DNA of 64,000 nt from NCBI RefSeq assembly GCF_020882245.1, contig NC_083599.1, forward strand, positions 75,623,745 through 75,687,744. The letters are read 5' to 3'. The notes beneath the pieces are model-generated. The model worked only from the letters and a program-made list of their open reading frames with translations, had not been told where the DNA came from and ran no database searches. The position numbers and the translations under genes were made by a program. The DNA is from Rhopalosiphum padi (Eukaryota; Arthropoda; Insecta; Hemiptera; Aphididae). Of this stretch, positions 11,016 to 23,700 are shown piece by piece. Numbering within the stretch: position 1 is the first letter of the stretch; every line of letters begins with the position of its first letter.

Positions 11016-12159
11016 TGGCTGCGGCGGCGGCTTCTTCGGCGTCAAACTGGTGGTGGTGGTTTCCACCACCGATTACGCGTCGAAGGCCTATTAGGACAGG
11101 AGCCTACCGGAGCATCGGGCGAACGGAAATTCTATTTGCTGAACTGCCCTCCGACCTTCCTGCTCACCCATCGATCGGTCAGCCCACTCAACCACCCTCA
11201 TCGACAAGTACTGCGAACAAATACAGACATGCGCACAAGGTCAAACACTCTCACTAACACACATACATCTGTACAGCGGAGTTTCGGTGGTGGCGGCGAT
11301 GTTGAATGCCCGAAACCGGATGCCTGGACGACAAACGTCGAATGTAGAGTACCTACCTATATCAAATATAAAAATTTACGATGTATTCGAAATTATATAT
11401 TTCAATAATATTTCGTAAAATGCAACGCGTTTACCCCTTCTCGACGTCTGACTGTACAGCGTTCACACGAATTTTCTAGTTTATAATATTATATATTATA
11501 TTATATAATAGGATTATGTTAAATTATTATTATATACGTATATACATACACGGTTACACAGATTGCGGACAAAAAAATTTGACCACCACTGGTTTATAAT
11601 AATATATTAATATCACATTCAAAATATCCAAAACATTTATTTACCCATAAAAAGTTTTATACCATAAATTACACTAATTGTATTAATAAAATATCATAAG
11701 TATTAATATGTTTTGCTTGTTCGTAATCAGTCCCTATTTTAATGTACAGTACATAAATGCATGTGTAATATACTGTGAACTAATAAAGTGTATACGTGTA
11801 TTTACAAACGTTTTTAGTTTTTAATTATGTGCTAAACAAAATGTGCAAATTTAGTATAATTTTTAGTATGGTATTAAGTACCATATAACACAATATCACT
11901 ACCGCAGAAATACAAAAACAGTCCTTTTATTCCAGTGGGTAAGTATAGAAACACCTCATATATTATATTATATATTGTATGGTGCAGTTTACCGACAGAA
12001 TCTTGGCGCCCGATTTTATGTAGACCCGCCAAGTACAACAACAACAATGTACCTACAAATTCCATTTTTGTAATTTACCTTTTACAGTACTCAGACGATG
12101 GCAACAATGATTTTTTCTACGGTAAACATTGGACGACATGCGTTCTTATGGAAACTTTT
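11016..12159. other. GC-rich promoter-upstream island, then AT-rich DNA
   Basis: From 11016 to about 11330 the base composition is unusually GC-rich, with GCGGCGGCGG and GTGGTGGTGG runs on the + strand. This fits the upstream region of a host promoter. The overlapping long + strand ORFs (10967-11408) look like by-products of that composition, with no recognisable domain. From 11400 to 12159 the DNA is AT-rich and no gene is seen. Confidence 0.4.
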
Positions 12160-13990
12160 TAAAATGGTAGGCAGGACCTACTTAACAATATTCATTCTAC
12201 GACGTGTGACCGTTTTCTTTGTACGTGGTATTTGTACCATAGCTCTTATACGTATTGCATTTTAGGTGTTATTGTTGCTTTCAATGTTTTCTACAGTGTC
12301 GTACGGCCCCTTAAGAATTCGTGACTGACGGGTTGTTTTAGAAATGAAACTATAACTGCAGGAAATTTATATTGAGATGGGTCGTCACTCGTCGCCTGCA
12401 GTGAGTTACGGTGGTTATTTTTCTATAAAGCCAAGAAAATGTTCGAATCTCACGTATTGCTCTCATTCTTCGACTTATTAGTTATTATTACCAGGCGGCC
12501 GGTGCCGTGTTCTGTGACTGACCGTACGCGTCCGGTGCCGTGTTCTGTTACTGACCATACGCACGAAACCCTAGACATGCAATCCCCGATGAGCGCATCA
12601 TTTGAATAATGTGATAAATAATAATTTAATAATAATATTAGTTTAATGAAAATAATTATAATAATATTTTGATTTGCGCTTATTGCGCACAGCGCAAAAA
12701 CAATGAATAAGATATTGTAATATTGCAAACCTTAAATTGTTAAATAGGTCTAAACCAATAAATTTTTTAGTTGAGTTATAACTGAGAATTGTAATATTCA
12801 CGTAATAAAGTGTATTGTATACTTAGTATATGGAGGCAACGAAATTATGACGTCACCCGTAGTTTTTTTATTAATTATGGCTTGCTAAATAATTGTTATA
12901 AATATTTTTTAATGATATTTCTGTTTTCATTCTTTTTGTGTACTAAATATTTTTAGTGTTTTTTTCCTAAATCTTAATGTTAAGTAATTATAATAGGTAC
13001 ATATTTCGTACATGAAGAAATAAAAACTATCGATAACGTTTAATACCTAGCTTGAATCGCATCATCTTGTCACTAATTTTAATAATTATATGCTTTAGAT
13101 GTCAGATACACAAGTACTCGGTATAAGATAAAATATAAAATTATAAAATATAGGAATTCGAAATTCAATCGAAAAACTGCGTCGTATATGATATTATTAG
13201 TGTTGTATATATGTATGTATATTATAAGCGTAAAAATTTATTTTTATTTTGAACAAACACGCACGGGGCCGACTGTGACAAACACCGCCCCACACCACAA
13301 TCATTGTGCGCGGGATTCCTATAACAGCGGGCACCTGTATTCTTTACATCAAAACATAATACACAAAAGTTTAAATGCGCAGTAGAGATCGGCGGTCGCC
13401 TTTGGTGAGAAAAGAATGCCTACCCGAAATATATCACCCCTGACTGAGCGGTGCATTATAATTCCACAATTGTTACAATATGGGTACCCATTGAACCACA
13501 CTTTATGTATAATAAACGAAGGCATTTCCGCTCTTTATAATATAATCGAATGTACATTTTCTTTTTCACCATATAAGGGCATGCGATTTAAAAGATACCA
13601 CATTCGTACGTATTGTATTATATTAAGTCCATTATTGATTATTTTTGACCGAAAAAATACATTAGAAGACACCCGCCTACTTATTATTGTTATATAAATT
13701 GTAATAATATGTCCATTGGCGTCTATACAGAATAACTATAAATGCGTGTACAATACCTACATCCGTTAACATTTTTTCTTAAAAATATATATTTTTTTCA
13801 TGTGAAGAAAAAATACAGACTGTTTCATTATACAGAATCAAAGCAGATATGTACTGGACTAGTATTAAACACGCTATTAATTTTTCGTTAATTTAAAATC
13901 ATATAAACTGGTAATCACGGAATAGAAACATAAAAACGTATTATATTGTTTATACTCTGAAGGTCAGAAATGGTTTCTATATAATATATA
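12160..13990 (+). repeat. R repeat, copy R2 with R' upstream part (left arm)
   Basis: 12160-12650 matches the R' block at 17545-18230. 12660-13980 matches R1 (2990-4430) almost base for base, including the 65- and 93-codon ORFs. So R' and R are two parts of one larger repeat of at least 1.8 kb. The copy ends in a TA-rich tract where the Ginger-like transposon is inserted at 13991. A 33-bp tandem duplication (12499-12531 and 12532-12564, beginning CCGGTGCCGTGTTCTGT) lies inside the R' part. Confidence 0.8.
12499..12564 (+). repeat. 33-bp tandem duplication (CCGGTGCCGTGTTCTG unit)
   Basis: Two adjacent units of 33 bp differ at a few positions. The same doublet is in the R' copies at about 18096-18165, 31460-31535 and 39420-39495 and in the mirror copy near 45050. 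GC-rich and conserved across diverged R copies, so it may be functional within the repeat, but no role is known. Confidence 0.7.
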
Positions 13991-16714
13991 TGTTACGGTA
14001 AATGATGTAAACGAGGTAAAAGACGTCATTCCCCGGTAAATGACATCATTTACCTAAAAATTGGTAAACGTTGTAAATGCAGACATTCTCCGGTTATTGT
14101 CGTCAATCACCAGTTTAATTGGAGAATGATGTTCAATATTTTTATGTCGATGTGAACGATCAGCGATAAGCGTGTAGGTGCTGAATAAGCTTCGTTAGTT
14201 GAAAATATCATGCCGGAAGTAGATAGATAAACGAAAATCCCAACTAGCAATAACGTCGATAACCCGAGTAATAATATGAGATAATCTTTTAGTTTATTAG
14301 TTAGTATCTACGGGCATATTATAGCGAGTTGTATATGCGACGAGTGTGTGTTTAATAATATTATTTGTAAAAATTTGTGTCACCAGTGAACAAAATATAT
14401 TAAAAGTTCGATTAAATTATAGTGTCATAGTTTTATTTAATTTTAATATTAAAGTATGGAGAACAAATTTAAAGCAGCAATTGACAAAATTGTCAGCAGT
14501 AAAAAGAGAGGTGACAATATATTTTATTTTAGTTTTGAAGAATACAACAACAAGATTCAAAAAATAAAAGAATTAAAAATTGGAACACTAAAAAAAACGG
14601 TAACGAATAAAAGACTTATACGTAAATATGATGTTGTGTCAATTGGGGGAAAAGAAAAATTGATTAAACCTATAGTTGATAATGAATCTGACGTTTTATA
14701 TTACGTCACAGTAGACGAGTTGTTTGAAGTAATTCATGCCGCACATTTATCAGTAGGGCATGGTGGTAGAAATAGGATGATGGCTGTGTTAAAAACAAAA
14801 TATTGTAATGTGACAACGGAGGCAGTTATGGCATATTTAGGTTTATGCAGTAATTGTCAAGTAAAACAATCAAATCCGAAAAGAGGGCTTGTGACAAAAC
14901 CAATTCTACATTCCGCATTTAATTCAAGAGCGCAAATTGATTTGATTGACATGCAATCTCAAAACTATAATAATTATCGCTATATAATGAATTATCAAGA
15001 TCATTTAACGAAATTTGTTATTTTAAAACCTCTGAAGACAAAAAGGGCCGAAGAAATCGCTTTAAATTTGATAGATATTTATACAATATTTGGTGCACCC
15101 GCTATACTCCACTCGGATAATGGTCGTGAGTTTGTTAATTCTATTATAACAAATTTAAATGAAATGTGGGGAGACATCAAAATTGTGCATGGCAAGCCTC
15201 GTCATAGCCAGACCCAAGGATCAATTGAACGCGCGAATAGGGACGTTGAAGAAATTTTGGCTTCTTGGATGACTGATAATAAATCAAAAGACTGGCCAAT
15301 GGCATTAAAATTTGTGCAATTTCAAAAAAATCGGGCTTTGAACTCAGGTAAGCTATTAACTAAAAACAATTTTTTTTAATAATTTTTATTTTTATTAATT
15401 AATTAATTTTTTTAATAGGTATTGGAAGATCACCATACGAGGCGATGTTTGGTTGTACAGCGAGAACAGGGTTAGCTTCAGTAGGGATACCTTACGATGA
15501 AATAGAAAAACTTAAGTCAGAAGAGGATATTGAAGAACTATTTAATAACAGCAACCATTCAGATCATATTAATGCAGTAGAAGACGATTTAGTCAGTGTT
15601 GGAGATCTTGAAAATGAAGTAAACTTGGAGACTGAAAATGATTTAAGAAATACTAAAGACATAGGTAATTATTAAATATTTATTATATGTAATTTGGTAA
15701 AAATGCTTGCATATTTCTGCATATTTAATGGTATATTTAATATTTTAATATTTAATAAAATAATGTATAAAATAATAGTTTGTAAATTACAAAAAAAAAA
15801 AAAAAATAGCAATCGTCATCTATTTACAGATAAAAGGATTGAAAAAATTAAAGACCAACGACAAAAATCGGTTATCTGTCTTGAAAAACAAGCGTCAAAA
15901 ATGTTGAGATTGACTAACGAAAAATTTTCAAAGCTTGATGTCGGTACAACTGTTCGTGTCCCAATACCAGATGTCGATAGAGCACGAGGTTCTCCGCGTA
16001 ATTTACTTGCTGTTATTATTTCATGCGAAAATGACATGTATAAATTATGTAAGCCAACTTTAATTTGATAATTTTTATTTAATTTAAATAAAATAAATAC
16101 CCGAATGTTTGAACCAGGTACAGAATATGGGGTGTTGAAACACAAATATACACGAGCACAAATTTCTCCGTGTAAAGAAAAATTTCTAGAGCTAGATGAA
16201 GCCATGAAAAAAATTAAAGACAGGGAAATAACATTAAGAGAAGCCGCAGGACACGGAATAGCTGGTCATCAAGGATTTAATCGATGCAACTGCAAAACTG
16301 GTTGTGGTACTAAAAAATGTGCTTGCAATGCAGCGGAAATGTTGTGCAGTTCAAAATGTCATGGAAACCAAAATTGTACAAATAAATAATTTGTAATATG
16401 CACGTATTTTATTATTTTTAATCAACCTATTATCCCATTCAAATAAATACCTAAAATAAAAAATGAAACATCCACCAACAATAAATCATTATTATAAATA
16501 GTACCTATAGTAAAACAATCAGTGTATTATTTGAGATTTATCATCATTTACCACTAGTTTTGGTAAATGACATCAATGACCGGTGAAAGATGTACATTTG
16601 AATTTAAAATCTGGTTTTTTACATCATTTACCTATATAATCGAATCATTTTGGTAAAAGACGTCATCCACCGGAGAATGACGACATTCACCAATATTCAT
16701 CTTTCACCGTAACA
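13991..16714 (+). mobile_element. Ginger-like DDE DNA transposon, apparently complete
   Basis: The element begins TGTTACGGTAAATGATG and ends with the inverse of TGTTACGGTGAAAGATG. Imperfect inverted repeats extend about 57 bp. It sits in a TA repeat, so the target duplication is probably TATA but cannot be proven. TGTTA termini and a 4-bp target fit the Ginger group, whose transposases are related to Gypsy integrases (family knowledge, from memory). It carries a single four-exon gene. The termini hold several copies of a GGTRAAWGAYGTC-like motif, including a perfect 20-bp palindrome at 14035-14054. A mirror copy is at 40877-43604. Confidence 0.85.
14456..16389 (+). CDS. Ginger-like integrase/transposase, four exons, intact
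   Basis: Exons 14456-15347, 15419-15664, 15830-16048 and 16118-16389 join through GT-AG introns of 71, 165 and 69 bp into one frame of 542 codons, with the stop TAA at 16387. An integrase-type zinc module comes first (HLSVGHGG, then CSNC). The rve catalytic core follows: AQIDLIDMQ (Asp162), HSDNGREF (Asp221) and GSIERANRD (Glu258), a D-58-D-36-E spacing. Exon 2 begins with the conserved GRSPYEAMFG motif. Exon 4 ends in a cysteine-rich CXC-like tail (CNCKTGCGTKKC). Such proteins are often annotated KRAB-A domain-containing protein 2-like. No break is visible, so this copy could be active. The 14456 Met is the first in frame near the element's 5' end. Confidence 0.85.
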
Positions 16715-17544
16715 TATATATATGTATAACTGTATAAGTTTTAATTTTTGAAGTACATAGCATAGTGCGATTGGGTATAATATTAATATTTATCAATATA
16801 TGTATATTGTATATAGTACATGTTTAAATGTGTTTATGAGCACGATAATCTGTAGCAGCAGACTTATTTTCCTTGTTGATTCTAAAAAGTGTTTTTATAT
16901 TAACTGGGCCAAAGGCCACGGTGATGATTGATGAGATAATTCTATACGAGATCTGAACACTTTTGAACATATGTAGGTAAAATGTGCACCACCATATGAA
17001 ACGCCTGCACGTATTATTTTATTCTACCATCTATTGTATACTAAACACATAGAAATTTCGGAGTTAAATCTACAATAAATATGGGAGTTAAAAGTATATG
17101 CAGAGTATATGCAATGTATAAAGTAAATTTAATATGCATACTTAAAGGAGGGATAGTACGATCTAAATGTATCAATGATTGAAATCATAAGCGACTTGTA
17201 TTTAAATATTTTAACATAATTTAATATACATTATTATTATAATATAAACGTTACTAAATTGCTGTCTGGGATATTCTGTGTATTTATAGGTATACAATGT
17301 TCATAATGTTCATAATGTTCGTATTAAACTTCTAATATTCAATTATCATATTAAAAATATCCAACCCTTTTTTCAATTTTATTTCAATTATTTTACGGAT
17401 GTATTTTTAAAACTTACCAAGAGCTCTGAGGGTCCCTAAGATCTAGGGGCCCCAGGGCACTGCCCTGCTTTGCCCGATGATAGCTACGCCACTGCGCACG
17501 ACGTGTGTTCTTATGGATAGGTACTTTATAAAATGGTAGGTAGG
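16715..17544. other. AT-rich DNA with one hAT terminal repeat (ends 17494, minus)
   Basis: Mostly AT-rich without a gene. On the minus strand 17494 downward reads CAGTGGCGTAGCTATC, followed by a GC-rich stretch to about 17420. This is the typical terminal sequence of a hAT-type element or of its MITE derivatives. No partner terminus was found nearby, so this is a truncated copy. The mirror copy starts at 40097. Confidence 0.55.
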
Positions 17545-18658
17545 TCCTACTTAACAATATTCATTCTACGACGTGCCGAAATATTATCTAATTACGGAAA
17601 ATATAATATATGTTTTAAACAAATGTAACGCAGTATACGGCGTCAGAAAGCCGGACATTTGCATTGCCTGTACCATGTATAATATTATACATAATATATT
17701 ATGTAAGCGATACACGTGCACTGCACAAGATCTTGTCGTCTTCTTTGTGTTTCTCGTTTAATTATTCTACCCTATACAGCGACAAGTAAAATAAATCGAT
17801 CTCTGTATAGTTTCTGCTTAGAGACCGTGTGACCGTCTTCATTGTGGGTGGTATTTGTACCATGGCTCTTATACGTATTGCATTTTAGATGTTATTGTTG
17901 CTTTCAATGTTTTATATACAGTGCCACCCCTTAAGAATTGTGTGACGGGTCGTTTTAGAAATGAAAAGAACTGCGGGAAGTATATATTGAAATGGGTCGT
18001 GTCCAATGCGTTACAATGGTTATTTTTCTGTAAAGCCGAGAAAATGTCCGAATCTCACGTATTGTTCTCGACCTTCGGTTTATTATTACCAGGCGGCCGG
18101 TGCCGTGTTCTGTGACTATAACCGTACGCGTCCGGTGCCGTGTTCTGTGACTGACTATACGCACGAAACCCCAGACATGTAGGTAATCACCGATGTACGC
18201 ACAATTTTAATAATGTGATAAATAATAAGTTGATAATAATATTAGGTTAATGAAAATAATAATAATAATATTTTAATTTGCTCTTATTGCGCACAGCGTA
18301 AACACAATGAATAAGATATTATTTTAAATCTTAAATTGTTAAATTGTTAAAATAGGTCTAAACCAATAAATTACTTAGTTGAGTTATAACTGAGATTTGT
18401 AATATTCACGTAATAAAGTGTACTGTGTACTGAGTATATTATAATATATATATATAGCAGCAACAAAATTATGACGTCATTTGTATTTTTTATTAACTAT
18501 GGCTTGCTAAATAATTGTTGTGAATATTTTTTAATGGTACACATTTCACTATTTCTGTTTTCATCTCTTTTGATACTAAATGTTGTTTTTTTTTTTTATT
18601 GTGTTTTTGGCCTAAATCCTAATATTAAGTAATTAGAATAGGTGCGTATTATGTACAT
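17545..18658 (+). repeat. R/R' repeat, diverged third copy (left arm)
   Basis: Collinear with 12165-13010 but with more substitutions and small indels, so it is an older copy. It keeps the CCGGTGCC doublet, the GCGCACAGCG landmark (base changes present) and the TGACGTCAT box. It stops at 18658, within R sequence that continues elsewhere as GTACATGAAG, because an LTR begins at 18659. This locates the LTR-element insertion point inside R. Confidence 0.75.
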
Positions 18659-18979
18659 TCTTAGGAACCCTTGCACACACACTTTAGATTAGTAAGCATA
18701 TTATACAATAATATAGTAGTGTAAGCAATATGTGTATTTTTTTTGTAAGCGACTGCGTCGCCAAGACAAGAACGTAGAATAAGCAAGAGTTAGTCGTGAA
18801 TAAGTAGCCGATTCGTATAATACCGTGTTGTTAAAATATTCTTATAATAAAATAATTAATAAAATATTTTCTTAAAGTTAAACAGACCTTGTGTAGTGTT
18901 TTGAATACAACCCGTAAGTGAACGAACTCTTTTACAACATATATATACCTTTTGGCCTTAACCGAAAGAGTATATAACA
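18659..18979 (+). repeat. 5' LTR (left arm)
   Basis: A 321-bp LTR ending TATAACA directly before the primer-binding region. Another 321-bp copy is at 26365-26685. Other LTR starts in the window read TGTTAGGAACCC (62695 and 31820, minus strand), while this one reads TCTTAGGAACCC, so its first dinucleotide deviates from the TG..CA rule. ACAT at 18655-18658 would be the 4-bp target copy. Confidence 0.85.
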
Positions 18980-19797
18980 ACTGGTGGCAGCGGTACCTTT
19001 TCGGAGTATTCTAACACAACGAAGTCTGTCTTTTACTCAGGTGACACAGTCGTCAATTTATATAAATTTTAAAATTATATACGTAACAAATACGTATCTT
19101 TACAATATACGTATAATTATATACGTCTATTGTCTATACATCATTCATGCTATGGTGTCTTTATACGTAGCATAATACACCGTGTATAGTGTATTACGCA
19201 ACGTCAACAACATTCCGGAGTGCGACATTGCAATCATCAACATCGATATTAAAATCGTTTCGATTGTGACGTTTACTCATCATCCGTCACGAGTCGCTGT
19301 CGTCGTCAACGCCGCCGTCGTTATCCTTGACCGTGACAGAAAATCTAAGTGGGTCAAACCAACGGAGTGGGACCGCTGAGCGTCCAGGAACGTCACGAGA
19401 GCAGCTACGGTGTTTACATTGTGACAATCTATCACTGATAATCAGCCGTATCAATCAATAACAACAACAAACAGCATGTATACGTTAAGCATAAGAACTA
19501 TACTAGTATTACTGTAAGTTATTAATTTATTATAAAACTTTAACGTAATATTAACAAATTAATATTATAATCACTTTTTATATACATATATATATACATA
19601 AGAATATTAATGCATGTCAACTCATACGATTGATAGTGAGGGTAGCAATTCTGATTCAACTGAATTAGATCCTGATTTCGTCCCCACCGAACGGTTGTAC
19701 CTGATAATCCGTCTAATAAACCATTAACTAGGTTACAAAATAAAACAAATTAATAGACTTAAACGATAAAAACACTATTTTAAAACCAACGAACATA
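18980..19797 (+). other. Primer-binding region and gag leader
   Basis: Right after the LTR the sequence ACTGGTGGCAGCGG begins, at the normal place for a tRNA primer-binding site; I cannot name the tRNA. About 800 bp of untranslated leader follow, including a GC-richer part around 19200-19430. Short ORFs here have no recognisable product. Confidence 0.55.
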
Positions 19798-20727
19798 ATG
19801 GCGAATAATAAACAAACATTACTTTCTTTAGAAACAGCTATAAGACTCGTACCGCAGTTTAATGGAGAAAATCCACAGGATGTATATCCATTCTTTAGTG
19901 CATGTGACTTTGTGATTAAAACTGTAGATGAAGAATGTCGCCCTATTCTTTTGCAGGCAATTTTAACAAAATTAGCAGGTAAAGCTTTTGCGATAACACA
20001 ACATCGAGAGGTCAAATCATGGGACTCACTTAGGGAGTTATTATCAGTTACATTTTGCGCTAAACGAACTCCAGGTTACCTTCAACTAGAATTGTCCACA
20101 ACCCGATTTAAATCAGGAGAAACTATTCAAGAATATTCTTCAAGAGTCGAGAAATTATTACACGAGCTGTGTAATGTCAGTACAAGCAAAAGAACAATAG
20201 CAGAAGCTAAAGCAGTGCACGACTATATCAAAGAAACTACTTTAACTACTTACATTGAAGGATTACCAGATAGCATCCGAAATATCATAAAATCTAGAAA
20301 CCCATCCACTTTGGAAGACGCTATGAAAGTAAGCTTAGAAGAAGAAAAAATATTTTTATCAAATAAAGAAACACGACGTTTGTTCCAAAATAAATCTAAC
20401 GCTAATAGCACAAATAAATATTGCAAAAACTGCCAAAAAAGTAATCATAATACGAATGAGTGTAGATATGTAAATCATAGCATAGACACAGGGCAAAACA
20501 GCAAACAAAAAAACTCAAATACAAAGCAAGAGACATGCGCATATTGTAAAAAAGCTGGTCATTCCATAGAAAAATGCTATAAAAAAAAAGGAGCGGATGA
20601 AAGAAAAAATAATCAACAAGAAGGTGATAAAGGAAATCAACAAAATTATTCGGGAAACGGATCGGGACCGAATGCCTCGGGCAGTCGTTCGGTCAAAGAT
20701 TTAAAAATAATAGCCCAAACACAATAA
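19798..20727 (+). CDS. gag polyprotein (Gypsy-type retrotransposon)
   Basis: A 309-codon ORF with a retrotransposon gag layout. The N-terminal two thirds are capsid-like (the segment from about residue 15 to 190 resembles Retrotrans_gag). The C-terminal nucleocapsid has two CCHC zinc knuckles, CKNCQKSNHNTNEC and CAYCKKAGHSIEKC, then a low-complexity Asn/Gln/Gly/Ser tail. No break is visible and the right-arm copy is identical at the protein level. A slippery heptamer near its end links it to pol in the -1 frame. It would form the particle that packages element RNA; with pol defective it could only act in trans. Confidence 0.9.
   Translation: MANNKQTLLSLETAIRLVPQFNGENPQDVYPFFSACDFVIKTVDEECRPILLQAILTKLAGKAFAITQHREVKSWDSLRELLSVTFCAKRTPGYLQLELSTTRFKSGETIQEYSSRVEKLLHELCNVSTSKRTIAEAKAVHDYIKETTLTTYIEGLPDSIRNIIKSRNPSTLEDAMKVSLEEEKIFLSNKETRRLFQNKSNANSTNKYCKNCQKSNHNTNECRYVNHSIDTGQNSKQKNSNTKQETCAYCKKAGHSIEKCYKKKGADERKNNQQEGDKGNQQNYSGNGSGPNASGSRSVKDLKIIAQTQ
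20700..20706 (+). promoter_or_regulatory. Predicted -1 ribosomal frameshift site gag/pol
   Basis: The heptamer T TTA AAA lies in the correct gag phase (codons GAT TTA AAA), seven codons before the gag stop. The -1 frame from here is open into the protease. This matches the X XXY YYZ slippery-site rule. No downstream pseudoknot was worked out. Mirror copy at 36885-36891. Confidence 0.65.
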
Positions 20728-23700
20728 GAACCTTACCATTTACAATAAAATTACATAACGACCATGCAATATTTCAAACCTCACAATGTACGTCAGGAAA
20801 TGCAAAACTCCTAATAGATACCGGCGCAAAACTAAACCTTATCCGACTTGACGTATTGCATGACGAAGTTCTAGTTTCGGATACTAATATTTATCAGTTA
20901 CAAGGAATAAACGACCGCTTAGTCAACACTATGGGTGGTGTTGTACTTATGATTTCAGATAAGAACCAAACTTTTGAAACCGAATTTCATGTGGTACCAT
21001 CGTGATTTCCAATTGACGGGGATGGAATTTTGGGTAAACCTTTTCTAAAAGAAAACAAAATCATCATCAACGTAGATCAGAAGGAAATAACTTATCCTGA
21101 CAATGCCACAACAACCATACCAGCCAGAAGCGAAGCGATAATTCCTATACGAATATTAAACGAACCTATAACTGATTCACAAAGTATTCTTATTCATGCC
21201 CAAAACATTAATGAACATATAATCTGTGGAAATGTCTTAAACGAAATAAAACAAAATCAAATACTCATTGCTGTAATAAATCCAACAGAAAACCCACAAA
21301 CTGTGAAAATTCCAAATCTAAACGAATTATCTCATGAAACTTTTGAAATAGTACCTATAAAATTTACACAAAGTAAAGAAATTCCAAAAAATGCAAATAA
21401 TCGTATTCAACTATTAAAAGAAAATCTTAGATGCGATCACATGAACAATGAAGAAAAAGAATCCATTGAAAGATTATGCAGTGAATATTCAGACATTTTT
21501 TTTCTTGAAGGAGATACATTATCCTGCACAGAAACAATACAACATGAAATCAAAACGTCAGAAACAAACCAACCCATATTTCAGAGACCATATCGTCTCC
21601 CTTATTCTCAAAAAAAAGAAATAGATAAACAAATTGAACAACTCGAACAAGATGGAATAATTAGCCCCAGTGACAGTCCATGGAACGCACCATTATTAGT
21701 AGTACCAAAGAAAACAGACGCATCAGGTATCCAAAAATATAGGGTAGTAATCGATTTTCGTAAACTTAACGAAATCACTGTGGGAGATGCATTTCCAATG
21801 CCAGACATATCAACGATCTTAGATCAGTTAGGAAAAGCCAAATATTTCTCATGCCTAGACATGGCAAGTGGGTATCATCAAATAGCTCTAAAGCCAGAAG
21901 ATAAGCACAAAACCGCTTTCAGCACGGAAAAAGGGCATTTCGAATTCAATAGGATGTGTTTTGGTCTAAAAGGCGCACCAGCAACTTTTCAAAGGTTGAT
22001 GAACCGAATCCTAATTGGTTTAAATGGTGTGAAATCATTCGTATATTTAGACGACGTGATTGTGATAGGAGCAACAATCAAAGAGCATGAACAAAATTTA
22101 CGTCAAATATTTGAAAGATTCAAAAAACATGGACTACAATTATAACCGACAAAATGTGAATTCCTTCGACGAGAAGTAATCTACCTCGGACATGTAATCA
22201 CAGAGCAAGGCGTAAAACCAGACCCGAAGAAAATACAATGTATGGTAAACTACCCCACACCAACGAATGCAAAAGACGTAAAATCTTTCCTAGGTCTAGT
22301 AGGATATTATCGAAGATTTATCAAAGATTTCAGTAAGAAAGCTAAGCCACTTACTAATTTACTAAAACAAAATCAACAGTTTATCTGGTCAGATCTTTGT
22401 CAAGAATCGTTTAATTACTTTAAAAACATTTTAATAAATGAACCAATCAACCATTTAATATCACCACAGATGCAAGTAATATTGCAATCGGAGCTATTTT
22501 ATCGCAAGGGAAAATTGGCTCGGATCTACCAATTGCATACGTGTCACGTACACTCAATAAGGCGGAAACCAATTATAATACGACAGAAAAAGAATTACTG
22601 GCGATACTTTGGACAGTTAAACAATTTAGACACTACGTGTACGGGTGCAAATTCAACATTGTGACAGATCACAAACCATTATCGTGGTTATTTGGAGTCA
22701 AAGATCCTGGAGCTCGTTTGACCAGGTGGCGACTACAATTAGAAGAGTATGACTATAATATCATATATAAGCCAGGAACGCAAAACACAAACGCAGATGC
22801 TCTAAGTCGAATAGCAAAAATCGACAAATTATCAAATGTAGATGACTACAGAACAAAAACATACGAAAAATTCGAAGAAGATATACAGAAAACATTAATA
22901 ACAAATTCAAATGTAATCGAAATCCAGGGTGATATATTCGAGGCACCTGAAGACATAACTCTTGTAGTTTGTGTATCAAAAAATTTTGAGATGTCACAAG
23001 GATTAGCCTTAGAATTCAGAAGTAGACTCGGTCAAATTGAAACATTAAAAGAACAAAACAAAGAAATCACAGAAGTCGCACATATTCAACATAATGAAAA
23101 ATCTCTAGCATTTATAATCACCAAAGAATTATGCCAACAAACAACTACTTTTGAAACATTTTATAAATGCATCATTAATCTACGAACTTTTTGCGAAGAA
23201 AACAATATTACAAAAATCGGATTATCTAGAGTCGACAATGAACTTGATAAACTAAACTGGGAAAAAGTTCGAGCCATTATTAGGTACATTTTCAAAAATT
23301 CAAAAATAAAAATCATTATTTATGTCGACATCGAATATTCTGAAGAAGAAAAGCTCAAGATAATCGAAGAATTTCATAATGCTCCACTTGGCGGTCATCA
23401 AGGCGTGTCAAGGACAATCAAGCGAATCAAATTACATCACCAATGGAAAGGACTTAAAAGTAATGTTAAAAAATTCATAGCTTCTTGTCAATCATGTCAG
23501 CAAAACAAAAGCATGAACAGGACTATCAAACAACCCATGGTAATTACAACAATGGCCAAAAAACCGTTCGAAAAAATATTTCTTGACATTGTGGGACCGT
23601 TAACAACAACAAATGAAGGTCATTCATATATACTTACCATTCAAGATGATCTAACCAAATTTTCAGCGGCGTTTCCATTAGTAACTCATGATGCTAACTC

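Noticed and set aside
10967..11408. Two overlapping ORFs of 96 and 132 codons in the GC-rich island, conserved in both arms
   Set aside because: They lie on the strand opposite the TATA box gene, in a GC-rich promoter-upstream region where stop codons are rare. Conservation is explained by the recent arm duplication, and no domain is visible.
12499..12564. Short direct repeats that could suggest a CRISPR-like array
   Set aside because: Only two adjacent units without spacers, inside an interspersed eukaryotic repeat.
14456..15379. Calling the 14456 gene the integrase of a second LTR retrotransposon
   Set aside because: No RT, RNase H, protease, gag or LTRs accompany it. It has introns, terminal inverted repeats and a Cys-rich tail, which fit a Ginger-like DNA transposon.
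17955..18164. Arg/His/Thr-rich ORF repeated in the R' copies
   Set aside because: It follows the 33-bp tandem doublet in antisense; repetition of the repeat unit, not protein constraint, explains it.
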